Source: Metarhizobium sp017305935 (GTDB lineage Bacteria; Pseudomonadota; Alphaproteobacteria; Rhizobiales; Rhizobiaceae). Taken from it: a stretch of 64,000 nt of DNA. Location: NCBI RefSeq assembly GCF_029601685.1, contig NZ_JARRIR010000009.1:220612-284611 (forward strand), written 5' to 3'. Below are positions 41,244-50,336 of this stretch, one piece after another; the first letter of the stretch is position 1, and the number at the start of each line of letters is the position of its first letter. The position numbers and the translations under genes were made by a program. Under the pieces are notes generated by a model that made no database searches, had not been told where the DNA came from, and was given only the letters and a program-made list of their open reading frames with translations.

Positions 41244-42496
41244 GCAATGCGGCCCTTCTCGATGATGCCTTCGGCGACCCAGCGATCGAAAACTTCCAAT
41301 GCCTTGGCGGCGAAAGCCGGGGTGTTGATATGGGTATCGACCTCCTCGAAGGCGACGGAGGCGGGCACCGCCTTGCGCATCTCGTCGAGGAAGGCGTCGA
41401 GCGCTTCCGGCTCGTGCAGCGGTTCGCCCGCCTGGTCCCATTCCTGGATGCCCCTGGCCGGCAGGATGAAGGCGACCGGGGCGGCGGCGGCTTGCAGCTT
41501 GGCGGCGACGACATGGGCGACGTCGCGGCGATGCTGCGCCGAGACGGTCACCGAACCGATCAGCCGGTTATGGGCATGGTAGGGCCGGTCGGCGAAGCGC
41601 TCGGGCGCGGCGGCCCAGGCGGGAATATCGACCATGTCGATGGCGCCGGGGGCGACGATCTGCGGAATGCCGGCGCGGCCGGCATTTTCGAGGCGGTCCG
41701 GCCCCGAGGTGACCACCGAGCCGTTATGGGCATTGGTGACTTCCTGGATGCAGAAATCGAAGACGGCGGCAAAGCCCTTCTTGGCCGCCACCGCCTCATA
41801 GGCGCGCCCGCCCATGCCGGTGGAATGGAAGACGGCGACGTCATAGCCGCGCTTTTCCAGCTCGGGCTTCAGCATCTTCATGTATTTGAGGCAGGAGGAG
41901 CCGAGCGAGGTCATGCCGATCAGCGGCCGTTCGCGGCCGGGCTTTTCGCTGGCCTTGGCCGCGCCGACCACGGCGCCGCAGGCCTGCGACAGCACCGCGC
42001 GGCAGATCGGGTTGAGGCCGTAGAGCCCGCCGGCCCACAGGATCATCATCAGGTCGGGCGCGATGCGCTCGGGCGGCAAGAGATGCGAATAGGCGATGGT
42101 CGAGACGATGAATTTCGGCACGCCGATCGGCAGAACGGCAGCGACGTCGAGCGCCAGATCCGTGCCGAGCGAACCGCCGAGCGCGATCACGCCGTCGACT
42201 TCGCCGGCCTCGTAGAGACGGCGCACCAGCCCGGCAGCCCCTTCGGCCATCAGCACCATGGCGGTGTTTTCGTCGCCGCTGTCGATGATCGCCTGGATGG
42301 TGGTGCCGGCGCTCGCAGCGATGTCATGCTTGGAATGATCCGGCATATAGGGCGGATCGCCGAGCACGCTGACATCGACCATGATCGGCAGACCGCCGGC
42401 CTGGCCGATGACATCGGCCATGAACAGCAGTTCGTCGCTCTTGGTGTCGCCAGTGCCGATCACCAGAATTTTGGGCAGACGGGCGCTTGCGCTCAT
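41240..42496 (-). CDS. Tm-1-like ATP-binding domain protein (UPF0261 family)
   Basis: A 418-residue protein with the typical start KILVIGTGDTKSDELLFMADVI. GDENTAMVLMAEGAAGLVRRLYEAGEVDGVIALGGSLGTDLALDVAAVLPIGVPK follows. The second half has IGMTSLGSSCLKYMKMLKPELEKRGYDVAVFHSTGMGGRAYE. The N-terminal half resembles the nucleotide-binding domain of plant Tm-1 resistance protein; the bacterial function is unknown. In other genomes it often sits beside a phosphoenolpyruvate-hydrolase-family TIM-barrel gene, which is absent here. It overlaps iclR and the HAD gene by ATGA on both sides, so it belongs to that catabolic operon. Confidence 0.9.
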   Translation of the reverse strand: MSASARLPKILVIGTGDTKSDELLFMADVIGQAGGLPIMVDVSVLGDPPYMPDHSKHDIAASAGTTIQAIIDSGDENTAMVLMAEGAAGLVRRLYEAGEVDGVIALGGSLGTDLALDVAAVLPIGVPKFIVSTIAYSHLLPPERIAPDLMMILWAGGLYGLNPICRAVLSQACGAVVGAAKASEKPGRERPLIGMTSLGSSCLKYMKMLKPELEKRGYDVAVFHSTGMGGRAYEAVAAKKGFAAVFDFCIQEVTNAHNGSVVTSGPDRLENAGRAGIPQIVAPGAIDMVDIPAWAAAPERFADRPYHAHNRLIGSVTVSAQHRRDVAHVVAAKLQAAAAPVAFILPARGIQEWDQAGEPLHEPEALDAFLDEMRKAVPASVAFEEVDTHINTPAFAAKALEVFDRWVAEGIIEKGRIA

Positions 42497-43281
42497 CGAC
42501 CGTTCCTCCTCGATTGATTGGGGGGACGGATCTGCCGATCGGTCCCGAAAAAAGCTGCGGAAATGGCCTCGGCGGCCGCGCGGACTGCGGCGCCATAATC
42601 CAGAACGACGTCCTCTCCGGTGCGCACCAGCGGCGCGGCGACCGTGATACAGCCGATCGGTCGCGCACCCGGCCCGGCGATCGCCGAGGACATGCTGACG
42701 ACCCCGAGCTCGCGGCCCTGGCGGCTGATGGAAAAGCCCCGCGCCCGCGCCTCCGACAAGCGTCGACGCAGAATGGCGGGATCGACGATGGTGAACTCGG
42801 TATAGGCGGCCAGCGGCCTGGTCAGCTCCGCTTCGATCACCTCGTCGGGAGAGGCCGCCAGAAAGGCAAGGCCGGAGGCGGTCGCATGCGGCTGCAGCAC
42901 CGTGCCGACATTGACGAAGACGCGGTGGGCGTGCGGCGATTCCTCCACATGGATGGTGGAGAGGCGGCCGTTGGAAAATTCGGAGAGGTGCACGGTCTCT
43001 TCCGTGCGCTCGGCAAGCTGGCGTAGAAAAGGCAGCGCCGTGCTAAGGAAGGGGTAGCGCGCCTCGCGGATGCGCGCCAGGCGCAGCGGTGCCGCGCCGA
43101 TGCGGTATTTCCGCGTCTCGGGCAGTTGTTCGACGAAGCCGTGCTTTTCCAGCTCGACCAGGAAACGACGCGTGGTCGCCTTGTCGTAGCCGCAGGCCTG
43201 CGCGATCTCCGTCAGCCCCGCCTCGCAGTCGAGCCGGGACAGGACGTCCAGAAGCGTCAGGGCCTTGCCGATGGTGCTCAT
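42493..43281 (-). CDS. IclR family transcriptional regulator
   Basis: A 262-residue IclR regulator. The N-terminal winged helix is STIGKALTLLDVLSRLDCEAGLTEIAQACGYDKATTRRFLVELEKHGFVEQ. The C-terminal effector domain shows HLSEFSNGRLSTIHVEESPHAHRVFVNVGTVLQPHATASGLAFLA. It is the first gene of the minus-strand operon, followed by the Tm-1-like, HAD, two aminotransferase and kinase genes. It probably controls that operon and perhaps the divergent APC permease gene. The start ATG follows CTGAGGAGAACAC. The 252-bp divergent gap carries a copy of the shared 23-bp element. Confidence 0.92.
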   Translation of the reverse strand: MSTIGKALTLLDVLSRLDCEAGLTEIAQACGYDKATTRRFLVELEKHGFVEQLPETRKYRIGAAPLRLARIREARYPFLSTALPFLRQLAERTEETVHLSEFSNGRLSTIHVEESPHAHRVFVNVGTVLQPHATASGLAFLAASPDEVIEAELTRPLAAYTEFTIVDPAILRRRLSEARARGFSISRQGRELGVVSMSSAIAGPGARPIGCITVAAPLVRTGEDVVLDYGAAVRAAAEAISAAFFGTDRQIRPPNQSRRNGR

Positions 43282-43353
43282 TGTGTTCTCCTCAGGTCAA
43301 GCACCGGACCCTGTCCACCACGCCTCTCCGGGCGTTTCGCATGGCAGAGATAC

Positions 43354-43376
43354 TTAACATGCGAATTAACTTGACA
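43354..43376. promoter_or_regulatory. Shared TTAAC...AATTA...TTGAC element, copy 3 (iclR/APC divergent gap)
   Basis: The sequence reads TTAACATGCGAATTAA followed by CTTGACA. It lies 73 bp upstream of the iclR start and 158 bp upstream of the APC permease start. An AT-rich TCTATATTT follows at 43398-43406, but the spacing from TTGACA (22-23 bp) is long for a sigma-70 promoter. Confidence 0.6.
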
Positions 43377-43533
43377 GGAAGCGGAGCGATTTGCAAGTCT
43401 ATATTTGAAGCACAGGTTCACATAATGAACCAGCGTTTTCCGGCCTCAAGATGAAAAAAATGCCGGGCGCAAGCTTCCGCCTATGGGCCGCGATTGGAGC
43501 GCGGCCATTGCAAATCCAAGGGGAGCTGACATC

Positions 43534-44985
43534 ATGACCAATCCGCAAGTGCCGGCCCAGGAGGCCAACCAACTGCGCAAGAACAGCCTCGGCGTCGGGG
43601 CTGTGACCTTTCTCGTCGTTTCCGCGGCCGCGCCGCTGACGGCGGTCGCCGGCGGCGTGCCGCTGTCGATGCTGCTCGGCAACGGCCCGGGCATACCGCT
43701 GACCTTTCTTTTCGTCACCGCCATCCTTCTCTTCTTCTCGGTCGGCTATGTCGCCATGGCCCGCCATATCCGCAATGCCGGTGCCTTCTATGCCTATACG
43801 GCGCAAGGCCTCGGCGGGATGATGGGCGGTGCCGCCGCCCTCGTCGCCATCCTCGCCTACAATGCCATGCAGATCGGCGTCTTCGGCCTGTTCGGGGCCG
43901 CCACCTCCGGCTTCTTCGCGGGGCTCGGCATCGACCTGCCCTGGTGGGTCTGGACCTATGTCGGCATCGCCGCCGTCGCCGTGCTCGGCTATCGCCGCGT
44001 CGATCTCTCGGCGCGCGTGCTGACCGTGCTCGTCATCCTCGAATATCTCGTGGTGCTGGTCATCGATGCCGCCATCCTGTTCAAGGGCGGCGACAGCGGG
44101 CTGACGGCGGTGCCGTTCACGCCCTCCGCCTTCATGAGCGGCACGCCGGCCATCGGCATCCTATTCTGCTTCGCCGCCTTCATCGGCTTCGAGGCGACCA
44201 CCATCTACAGCGAGGAAGCCCGCGATCCCGCCCGCACCGTGCCGCGCGCCACCTATATCTCGGTGCTGATCATCGGCCTGTTCTACATGCTGACCTCCTG
44301 GCTGATGGTCACCGGCGCCGGGTCCGACAAGCTGGTCGGCGAGCTGCAGGCCTTGGCCGATCCGACCACCTTCCTGTTCGGCCTTGCGGAACGGTACGTC
44401 GGCCACTGGATCATCCCGGTCATGAACCTCTTGTTCGTCACCAGCCTGTTTGCCGGCGTCGTCGCCTTCCACAACGGCGTCGCCCGCTACATGTATGTCG
44501 CCGGTCGCGAAGGCTTGTTGCCGCGCAGCCTCGGTGTCACCCATCCGGTGTTCCAGAGCCCGCATGTCGGCTCCGTCGTCCAGACGATCATCGCCGTCCT
44601 CGTCGTCGGCCTGTTTGCGGTCACCGGCCAGGATCCGGTGCTGGCGCTCTTCTCCTGGCTCACCAATGTCGGTACGCTGGCGATCATGCTGCTGATGACC
44701 TTCACCGCCTTTGCGATCGTCGTCTTCTTCGGCCGCCGGCCGGAGTTGGGCGGCAGCGCGCTCGCCACCCGCATTCTGCCGGTGCTGACCGGCGTCATCC
44801 TCGCAGCACTGGTCGTCTACATCGCCGTCAATTTCGGCAGCATCGCCGGCGCAAGCGGCGCTCTCGCCGTCTTCCTGCCGGGGCTGGTGCTGATCGCCGT
44901 CGTCATCGGCTTCATCCTCGCCGCCCGGCTGAAGGGCGCGGATGCGGCCGGCTTCGCCCGGCTCGGCGCCGGCCAGGCCGCCTGA
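43534..44985 (+). CDS. APC family amino acid/amine permease
   Basis: A 483-residue inner-membrane transporter with about 12 membrane helices. The first helix has the family segment GVGAVTFLVVSAAAPLTAVAGGVPLSMLLGNGPGIPLTF. IGFEATTIYSEEARDPARTVPRATYISVLIIGLFYM is the conserved APC glutamate region. It should import an amino acid or a polyamine by proton symport. The ATG at 43534 follows AAGGGGAGCTGAC. An aldehyde dehydrogenase gene follows after 61 bp, with a stem-loop between. Divergent iclR and the shared element upstream link its control to the neighbouring catabolic operons. Confidence 0.9.
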   Translation: MTNPQVPAQEANQLRKNSLGVGAVTFLVVSAAAPLTAVAGGVPLSMLLGNGPGIPLTFLFVTAILLFFSVGYVAMARHIRNAGAFYAYTAQGLGGMMGGAAALVAILAYNAMQIGVFGLFGAATSGFFAGLGIDLPWWVWTYVGIAAVAVLGYRRVDLSARVLTVLVILEYLVVLVIDAAILFKGGDSGLTAVPFTPSAFMSGTPAIGILFCFAAFIGFEATTIYSEEARDPARTVPRATYISVLIIGLFYMLTSWLMVTGAGSDKLVGELQALADPTTFLFGLAERYVGHWIIPVMNLLFVTSLFAGVVAFHNGVARYMYVAGREGLLPRSLGVTHPVFQSPHVGSVVQTIIAVLVVGLFAVTGQDPVLALFSWLTNVGTLAIMLLMTFTAFAIVVFFGRRPELGGSALATRILPVLTGVILAALVVYIAVNFGSIAGASGALAVFLPGLVLIAVVIGFILAARLKGADAAGFARLGAGQAA

Positions 44986-44997
44986 TCCAAACATGAG

Positions 44998-45017
44998 GGC
45001 GGCCGGAAACGGCCGCC
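44998..45017 (+). terminator. GC stem with GAAA tetraloop after the APC permease gene
   Basis: A perfect 8-bp stem GGCGGCCG/CGGCCGCC closed by GAAA. It lies 12 bp after the permease stop. There is no T run, so it is likely an mRNA-stabilising or attenuating hairpin rather than a full terminator. Confidence 0.5.
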
Positions 45018-45046
45018 GTCAAATTCGCTATTTCGAGGATACCGCC

Positions 45047-46525
45047 ATGCAAGACAAGATCGATCATCTCCGCCAGCAGGCGGTTTCCCCGCAGGGCCTG
45101 TTCATCGACGGGCGCTGGCAGGAGGCGGCCGAGGGCCGCACCATGGCGGTGGTCTCGCCCATCGACGGCAAGCCGCTGACGACGCTCGCCGCCGCAAGTG
45201 CGGCCGATGTCGACCGCGCCGTCGCCAGCGCCCGCAACAGCTTCGAAAAGGGCGTCTGGGCGAAAGCCGTGCCGGCCGAGCGCAAGAAAGTGCTGCTCAA
45301 GATCGCCGAGCTGATCGAAAAGCATGCGCTGGAACTCGCCGTTCTCGGCGTGCGCGACAACGGCACCGAAATTTCCATGGCGCTGAAGGCCGAGCCCGGC
45401 AGCGCCGCCGGCACCTTCCGTTATTATGCCGAGGCGATCGACAAGGTCTATGGCGAGATCGCCCCAACCGCCGAGAACGTGCTCGGCCTTATCCACCGCG
45501 CCCCCGTCGGCGTCGTCGCCGCCATCGTGCCGTGGAATTTCCCGATGATGATCGGCGCCTGGAAGATCGCCCCGGCGCTCGCCGCCGGCAATTCCGTGGT
45601 GCTGAAACCGGCCGAGGGCGCGTCGCTGACGCTGCTCCGGCTTGCCGAACTCTGCGCCGAGGCAGGCCTGCCGGAAGGCGTGCTTAACGTCGTCACCGGC
45701 GAAGGCCGCGTCACCGGCGAGGCGCTGGGCCTGCACATGGATATCGACGTGCTCGCCTTCACCGGCTCTGGCCCGGTCGGGCGCAAGCTGCTCGAATATT
45801 CCGCCCGCTCCAACCTCAAGCGTATCTATCTGGAGCTTGGCGGCAAGTCGCCCAACATCGTCTTCGCCGATGCGCCCGATCTTGCCCAGGCAGCAAAGGT
45901 TTCCGCCTACGGCATCTTCCGCAATTCCGGCCAGGTCTGCGTCGCCGGCTCCCGCCTGCTGGTCGAGCGTTCCATCGCCGAGGAGTTTTCCGAGAAGGTG
46001 GCGGCCATCGCCGCCGCGATGAAAGTCGGCGATCCCCTGCATCTCGCCACCGAAGCCGGCGCCATCTCCAGCGAAATCCAGCTGCAGAAGGATCTGGGCT
46101 TTGCCGAACAGGCACTCTCCGAAGGCGCGAAATTGCGCACCGGCGGCGCGCGCATCCTCGAAGAAACCGGCGGCTTCTACATGCAGCCGACCGTCTTCGA
46201 CGTCACGCCTTCGATGACGCTGGCGCGCGAGGAAGTGTTCGGGCCGATCCTGTCGATCATTCCTTTCGACACGGAAGAGGATGCCCTTGGCATCGCCAAT
46301 AGCAGCGAATACGGCCTTGCCTCCGCCGTCTGGACGGCCAACCTGTCGCGGGCGCATCGCATGGTGCGCGGCATCCGCGCCGGCGTCGTGCATGTCAATA
46401 CCTATGGCGGCGCCGACAACACCGTGCCGCTCGGCGGCGTCAAGCAATCCGGCAACGGCCACGACAAGTCCTTGCACGCGCTCGACAAATATGTCGACCT
46501 CAAGACCGCCTGGATCCAGCTCTGA
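45047..46525 (+). CDS. Aldehyde dehydrogenase, gamma-glutamyl/aminobutyraldehyde type
   Basis: A 492-residue NAD(P)-dependent aldehyde dehydrogenase. The cofactor segment is VAAIVPWNFPMMIGAWKIAPALAAGNSVVLKPAEG. The catalytic Glu263 is in LELGGKSPN and Cys298 in NSGQVCVAGSRL. C-terminal VHVNTYGGADNTVPLGGVKQSGNG is of the PuuC/aminobutyraldehyde type. It should oxidise an amino-aldehyde made by transamination of an imported amine. It lies behind the APC permease gene, with CGAGGATACC before the ATG. A GC-rich stem-loop follows it. Confidence 0.92.
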   Translation: MQDKIDHLRQQAVSPQGLFIDGRWQEAAEGRTMAVVSPIDGKPLTTLAAASAADVDRAVASARNSFEKGVWAKAVPAERKKVLLKIAELIEKHALELAVLGVRDNGTEISMALKAEPGSAAGTFRYYAEAIDKVYGEIAPTAENVLGLIHRAPVGVVAAIVPWNFPMMIGAWKIAPALAAGNSVVLKPAEGASLTLLRLAELCAEAGLPEGVLNVVTGEGRVTGEALGLHMDIDVLAFTGSGPVGRKLLEYSARSNLKRIYLELGGKSPNIVFADAPDLAQAAKVSAYGIFRNSGQVCVAGSRLLVERSIAEEFSEKVAAIAAAMKVGDPLHLATEAGAISSEIQLQKDLGFAEQALSEGAKLRTGGARILEETGGFYMQPTVFDVTPSMTLAREEVFGPILSIIPFDTEEDALGIANSSEYGLASAVWTANLSRAHRMVRGIRAGVVHVNTYGGADNTVPLGGVKQSGNGHDKSLHALDKYVDLKTAWIQL

Positions 46526-46539
46526 GGCATCGCCCCGCC

Positions 46540-46564
46540 CGGCGGCCGCTCGCAATGGCCGCCG
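46540..46564 (+). terminator. GC-rich stem-loop after the aldehyde dehydrogenase gene
   Basis: An 8-bp stem CGGCGGCC (46540-46547) and GGCCGCCG (46557-46564) with a 9-base loop, 14 bp after the stop. There is no T run directly behind it. It separates the APC-ALDH unit from the next promoter element. Confidence 0.5.
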
Positions 46565-46583
46565 GCATCGGATCAAAAAATAT

Positions 46584-46606
46584 TTAACGTGTGAATTATA
46601 TTGACA
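46584..46606 (+). promoter_or_regulatory. Shared TTAAC...AATTA...TTGAC element, copy 4 (upstream of and overlapping the amidohydrolase frame)
   Basis: The sequence reads TTAACGTGTGAATTA followed by TATTGACA. The downstream open frame can start inside it at the GTG at 46591. Only 11 bp separate it from the first ATG at 46618, which suggests that the element was joined directly to a truncated gene. Confidence 0.6.
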
Positions 46607-48054
46607 CCGGCCCGCACATGATGGGCGGCCAGGCCGACCTGTTCGAGACCCAGATCGCCGCCGGCGCTTCGGTCGACGATATCTGCGCCCATGTGCGCGC
46701 CCAGGCGGAAGCCGCCGGCCCCGGCCAGTGGATCGTCGCCAACCAGTGGGGCGCCGACATGATCACGGCGCTGAACAGCGAGGCGTCGCTGGCCAAGCTC
46801 GACGCCGCCGGCCTCGGCCATCCGGTGCTGCTGCGCGACGAGACCATGCACAATCGCTGGGTCAACAGCGAGGCGATGCGCCTGTCGGGCATTTCCGACA
46901 ACCAGCCCGACCCGCCGGCCGGCGCCTTCGGCCGCGATCCCGCCACCGGCCGTCTGACCGGCCTGCTGATCGAATCCGCCGCCGGCATCGTCGAGCGTGT
47001 CGCCGCCGACCACTTCACCGAAGCGATGGGCGAAGCCGCCGTCGCGCGCGCCGTCGAGATCGTCAATTCCTACGGCGTTACCGCCTTCCAGGACGCCGCC
47101 TCGGTGCTGCCGATCCTCAAGGCCCTGACCGGCCTCGACGCCAAGGGCGAGCTGACCGCCTGGGCCGTCACCTCGCTGCCGCTGATCGAGCCCTCCTTCA
47201 TGTTCGGCCTTTCCGGCGACGAGCTGCTGGCGCTGCGCGACGAATACCGCACCCGCCACGTCCATCCGAACTACACCAAGATTTTCCTCGACGGCGTTCC
47301 GGGTGCGCGCACCGGCGCCTTCCACGACGCCTATGTCGACGATGCGGCGCATCCCCACGGCTATCGCGGCGAAGTGCTGGTCACCTATCCCGACCTCGTC
47401 AAATATGTCGACAAGTCGGAAAAACTGGGCATGGGCCTGAAGATCCATTGCGCCGGCGATTATGCCGTCACCGAGATGCTCGACGCCGTCGAGGCGGTGC
47501 GCCATTTCAACGGCCCGACCAAGGTGCTGCACCACATCGCCCATGCCAGCTATATCCGCCACGAGGATGTCGCGCGCTTCGCGCCCCTCGGCGTGGTCGC
47601 CGATCTCTGCCCGATGATCTGGTATCCGACGACCTTCCTCGAGGGACACAAGGAAGCCATGGGCGAGGAACGCGCCACCCGCTTCTGGCCGATCGCCGAC
47701 CTTCAAAAGACCGGCGCTTTGCTCGCCGGCGGTTCGGACTGGCCGGTCATCCCCGTGCCCGATCCGCTGACCGGCATCGAGGGTATGGTGACCCGCCAGA
47801 ATCCGTCCGGCGCCTTCCCCGGCGTTTCGCTGTGGGCCGAGCAGGCCATCGACCTGGCCACCGCCATCCGCATCTTCACGCTCAATTCGGCCATCGCCAT
47901 GGGCATTTCGCAGGAAACCGGCTCGATCGAGCCCGGCAAGTCGGCTGACATCATCGTCCTCGACCAGAATGTTTTCGACGTGCCGGCGAACCGCATCGCC
48001 GCCACCAAGGTCGTGACGACATATTTCGAAGGCCGCGCCGTTTATCGGCGCTAA
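46591..48054 (+). CDS. Amidohydrolase family 3 (YtcJ-like) protein, N-terminally truncated
   Basis: An open frame of 487 codons from GTG at 46591 (first ATG 46618). The C-terminal metal-site segments of YtcJ-like amidohydrolases are present: KIHCAGDYAVTEML, VLHHIAHASYI and AGGSDWPVIPVPDP. Family members are usually about 540-560 residues and begin with a small beta domain plus an H-x-H metal motif (PGFIDTHxH). Here that part is missing, and the frame runs straight out of the shared promoter element. No ribosome site is evident for either start. The protein may be inactive or may need an unseen N-terminus. The rest of the frame is intact, so any truncation is recent. Confidence 0.7.
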   Translation: MNYIDTGPHMMGGQADLFETQIAAGASVDDICAHVRAQAEAAGPGQWIVANQWGADMITALNSEASLAKLDAAGLGHPVLLRDETMHNRWVNSEAMRLSGISDNQPDPPAGAFGRDPATGRLTGLLIESAAGIVERVAADHFTEAMGEAAVARAVEIVNSYGVTAFQDAASVLPILKALTGLDAKGELTAWAVTSLPLIEPSFMFGLSGDELLALRDEYRTRHVHPNYTKIFLDGVPGARTGAFHDAYVDDAAHPHGYRGEVLVTYPDLVKYVDKSEKLGMGLKIHCAGDYAVTEMLDAVEAVRHFNGPTKVLHHIAHASYIRHEDVARFAPLGVVADLCPMIWYPTTFLEGHKEAMGEERATRFWPIADLQKTGALLAGGSDWPVIPVPDPLTGIEGMVTRQNPSGAFPGVSLWAEQAIDLATAIRIFTLNSAIAMGISQETGSIEPGKSADIIVLDQNVFDVPANRIAATKVVTTYFEGRAVYRR

Positions 48055-48113
48055 CGTCTTCAAGGGAGAACGCCTGCGGCAGCAGCCAAGGGTAAACAGG
48101 GAAAGGGAGCAGC

Positions 48114-49298
48114 ATGACATCCACCAGAACCATTTTCCTCGCCTCCGCGGCGACGGCGCTCGGCCTCTTCGCCGCCAGCGCCTCGGCTGAGGCCGCGCCG
48201 ACCTGCGCGAATGGCCCGATCCAGATCGGCGCCGTCTCCACCGTCACCGGCGTCTCGGACTTCTCCGACGCGCCCAAGGCGACCGGCGCCGTCTTCAAGC
48301 AGCTCAACGATGCCGGCGGCATCAACGGCTGCAAGATCGAGTTCACGCTGGCTGACGACAAGGGCGACCCGCAGGTCGCCGCCCAAGCCGCCCGCGACCT
48401 GATCGACAACAAGGGCGTCGTGGCGCTCGCCGGTGGCGCCAGCCTGCTCGATTGCGCCGTCAACGCCGCCACCTACAGCCGCAACGACGTCATGGCCGTG
48501 CAGGGCGTCGGCGTCGATCCGCTCTGCTTCAATGCGCCGAGCGTCGCCCCGGTCAATGTCGGCCCCTATACGCTGAGCACCGCCGTGCTCGACTACGCCA
48601 CCAAGGATCTCGGCGCCAAGAAGCTCTGCGCCTTCTTCATCATCATCGGCGGCACGCAGGAGGCCTATGCCAACGCCGTCGCCCGCTGGGAAAAGATGAG
48701 CGGCAACAAGATCACCCTGATCGACATGACCCTGCCGCCGCAGGGCGACCTGACGCCCTACGTCATCAAGGCCCGCGACGCCGGCTGCGATGCGGTCATG
48801 ACCAACCAGGTCGAGCCGGGCGTCGTGCAGTGGGTCAAGACGGCCGATGCCCAGAAGGTCAGCGGCATCAACTGGCTGTTCCTCGCCCCGGGCTACACCG
48901 ACGGCGTCGCCAAGGCGCTGGCCGACAGCAAGCAGCCGGTCTATGTCGGCACCGAATGGGAGCCCTACACCGAGACCGGCAGCGAGGCCAATGCCGACTG
49001 GATCAAGACCATGGATGCGGCCGGCCTTGCCAAGACCGCCTTCTCGCAGGGCGGCTATCTCGCCGCCAAGGTGCTGATCGACACCATCTCCGGCATCGAC
49101 GGCGAAGTCACCCGCGAAGCCGTGACCGCCGCGCTGAAGGAAGGCAAGGAACTCAAGTACCCGATGGCCGGCAGCACCTATGTCTTCGGCGACGCCAAGA
49201 CGCATTCGCCGATGCAGGCCACCAAGGTCATGCAGCTCGTCGACGGCAAGTGGACGGTCAAGACCAAGGACTGGTTCACCCTGCCCAAGGCTGAGTAA
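48114..49298 (+). CDS. ABC transporter periplasmic substrate-binding protein (branched-chain amino acid type)
   Basis: A 394-residue periplasmic protein of the Leu/Ile/Val-binding (Peripla_BP_6) fold. It has a Sec signal peptide (TIFLASAATALGLFAASASAEA). The mature part begins with IQIGAVSTVTGVSDFSDAPKATGAVFKQLNDAGGINGCKIEF, and has AAQAARDLIDNKGVVALAGGASLLDC. It should capture an amino acid, amide or aromatic acid for the importer encoded just downstream. The ATG follows AAAGGGAGCAGC. A strong stem-loop lies between it and the permease genes. That is typical where binding protein is made in excess over membrane parts. Confidence 0.92.
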   Translation: MTSTRTIFLASAATALGLFAASASAEAAPTCANGPIQIGAVSTVTGVSDFSDAPKATGAVFKQLNDAGGINGCKIEFTLADDKGDPQVAAQAARDLIDNKGVVALAGGASLLDCAVNAATYSRNDVMAVQGVGVDPLCFNAPSVAPVNVGPYTLSTAVLDYATKDLGAKKLCAFFIIIGGTQEAYANAVARWEKMSGNKITLIDMTLPPQGDLTPYVIKARDAGCDAVMTNQVEPGVVQWVKTADAQKVSGINWLFLAPGYTDGVAKALADSKQPVYVGTEWEPYTETGSEANADWIKTMDAAGLAKTAFSQGGYLAAKVLIDTISGIDGEVTREAVTAALKEGKELKYPMAGSTYVFGDAKTHSPMQATKVMQLVDGKWTVKTKDWFTLPKAE

Positions 49299-49311
49299 CA
49301 CCGTCTGACAC

Positions 49312-49337
49312 GGCCTGCCCCGCGCGCGGGGCGGGCC
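49312..49337 (+). terminator. 26-bp palindromic stem between binding-protein and permease genes
   Basis: GGCCTGCCCCGCG (49312-49324) pairs with CGCGGGGCGGGCC (49325-49337), with one T-G pair and no loop bases to spare. It follows the binding-protein stop by 13 bp. There is no T run, so it probably protects the upstream mRNA or partly blocks readthrough. Confidence 0.6.
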
Positions 49338-49466
49338 AACACGGCAGCGGAACCGTTCCAGCGCCGATTTTTCCGACCCCTTGGCCGCGCCCGGAGGAGG
49401 GCCGCCCCAAGGGACGCGACCGAAGACAGGATGCGCCGCTTGCGCATCGGCCCCGGAGTTCCGGAC

Positions 49467-50322
<856 letters not shown>

Positions 50323-50336
<14 letters not shown>

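Noticed and set aside
45047..46525. Naming the aldehyde dehydrogenase puuC or the GMC oxidoreductase betA
   Set aside because: Superfamily motifs are clear but nothing fixes the substrate, and the partner pathway genes for those names are absent.
25114..46606. The TTGAC end of the shared element as a standard -35 box
   Set aside because: No consistent -10 lies 16-18 bp downstream at the four sites, so I treat the element as an operator rather than a promoter core.
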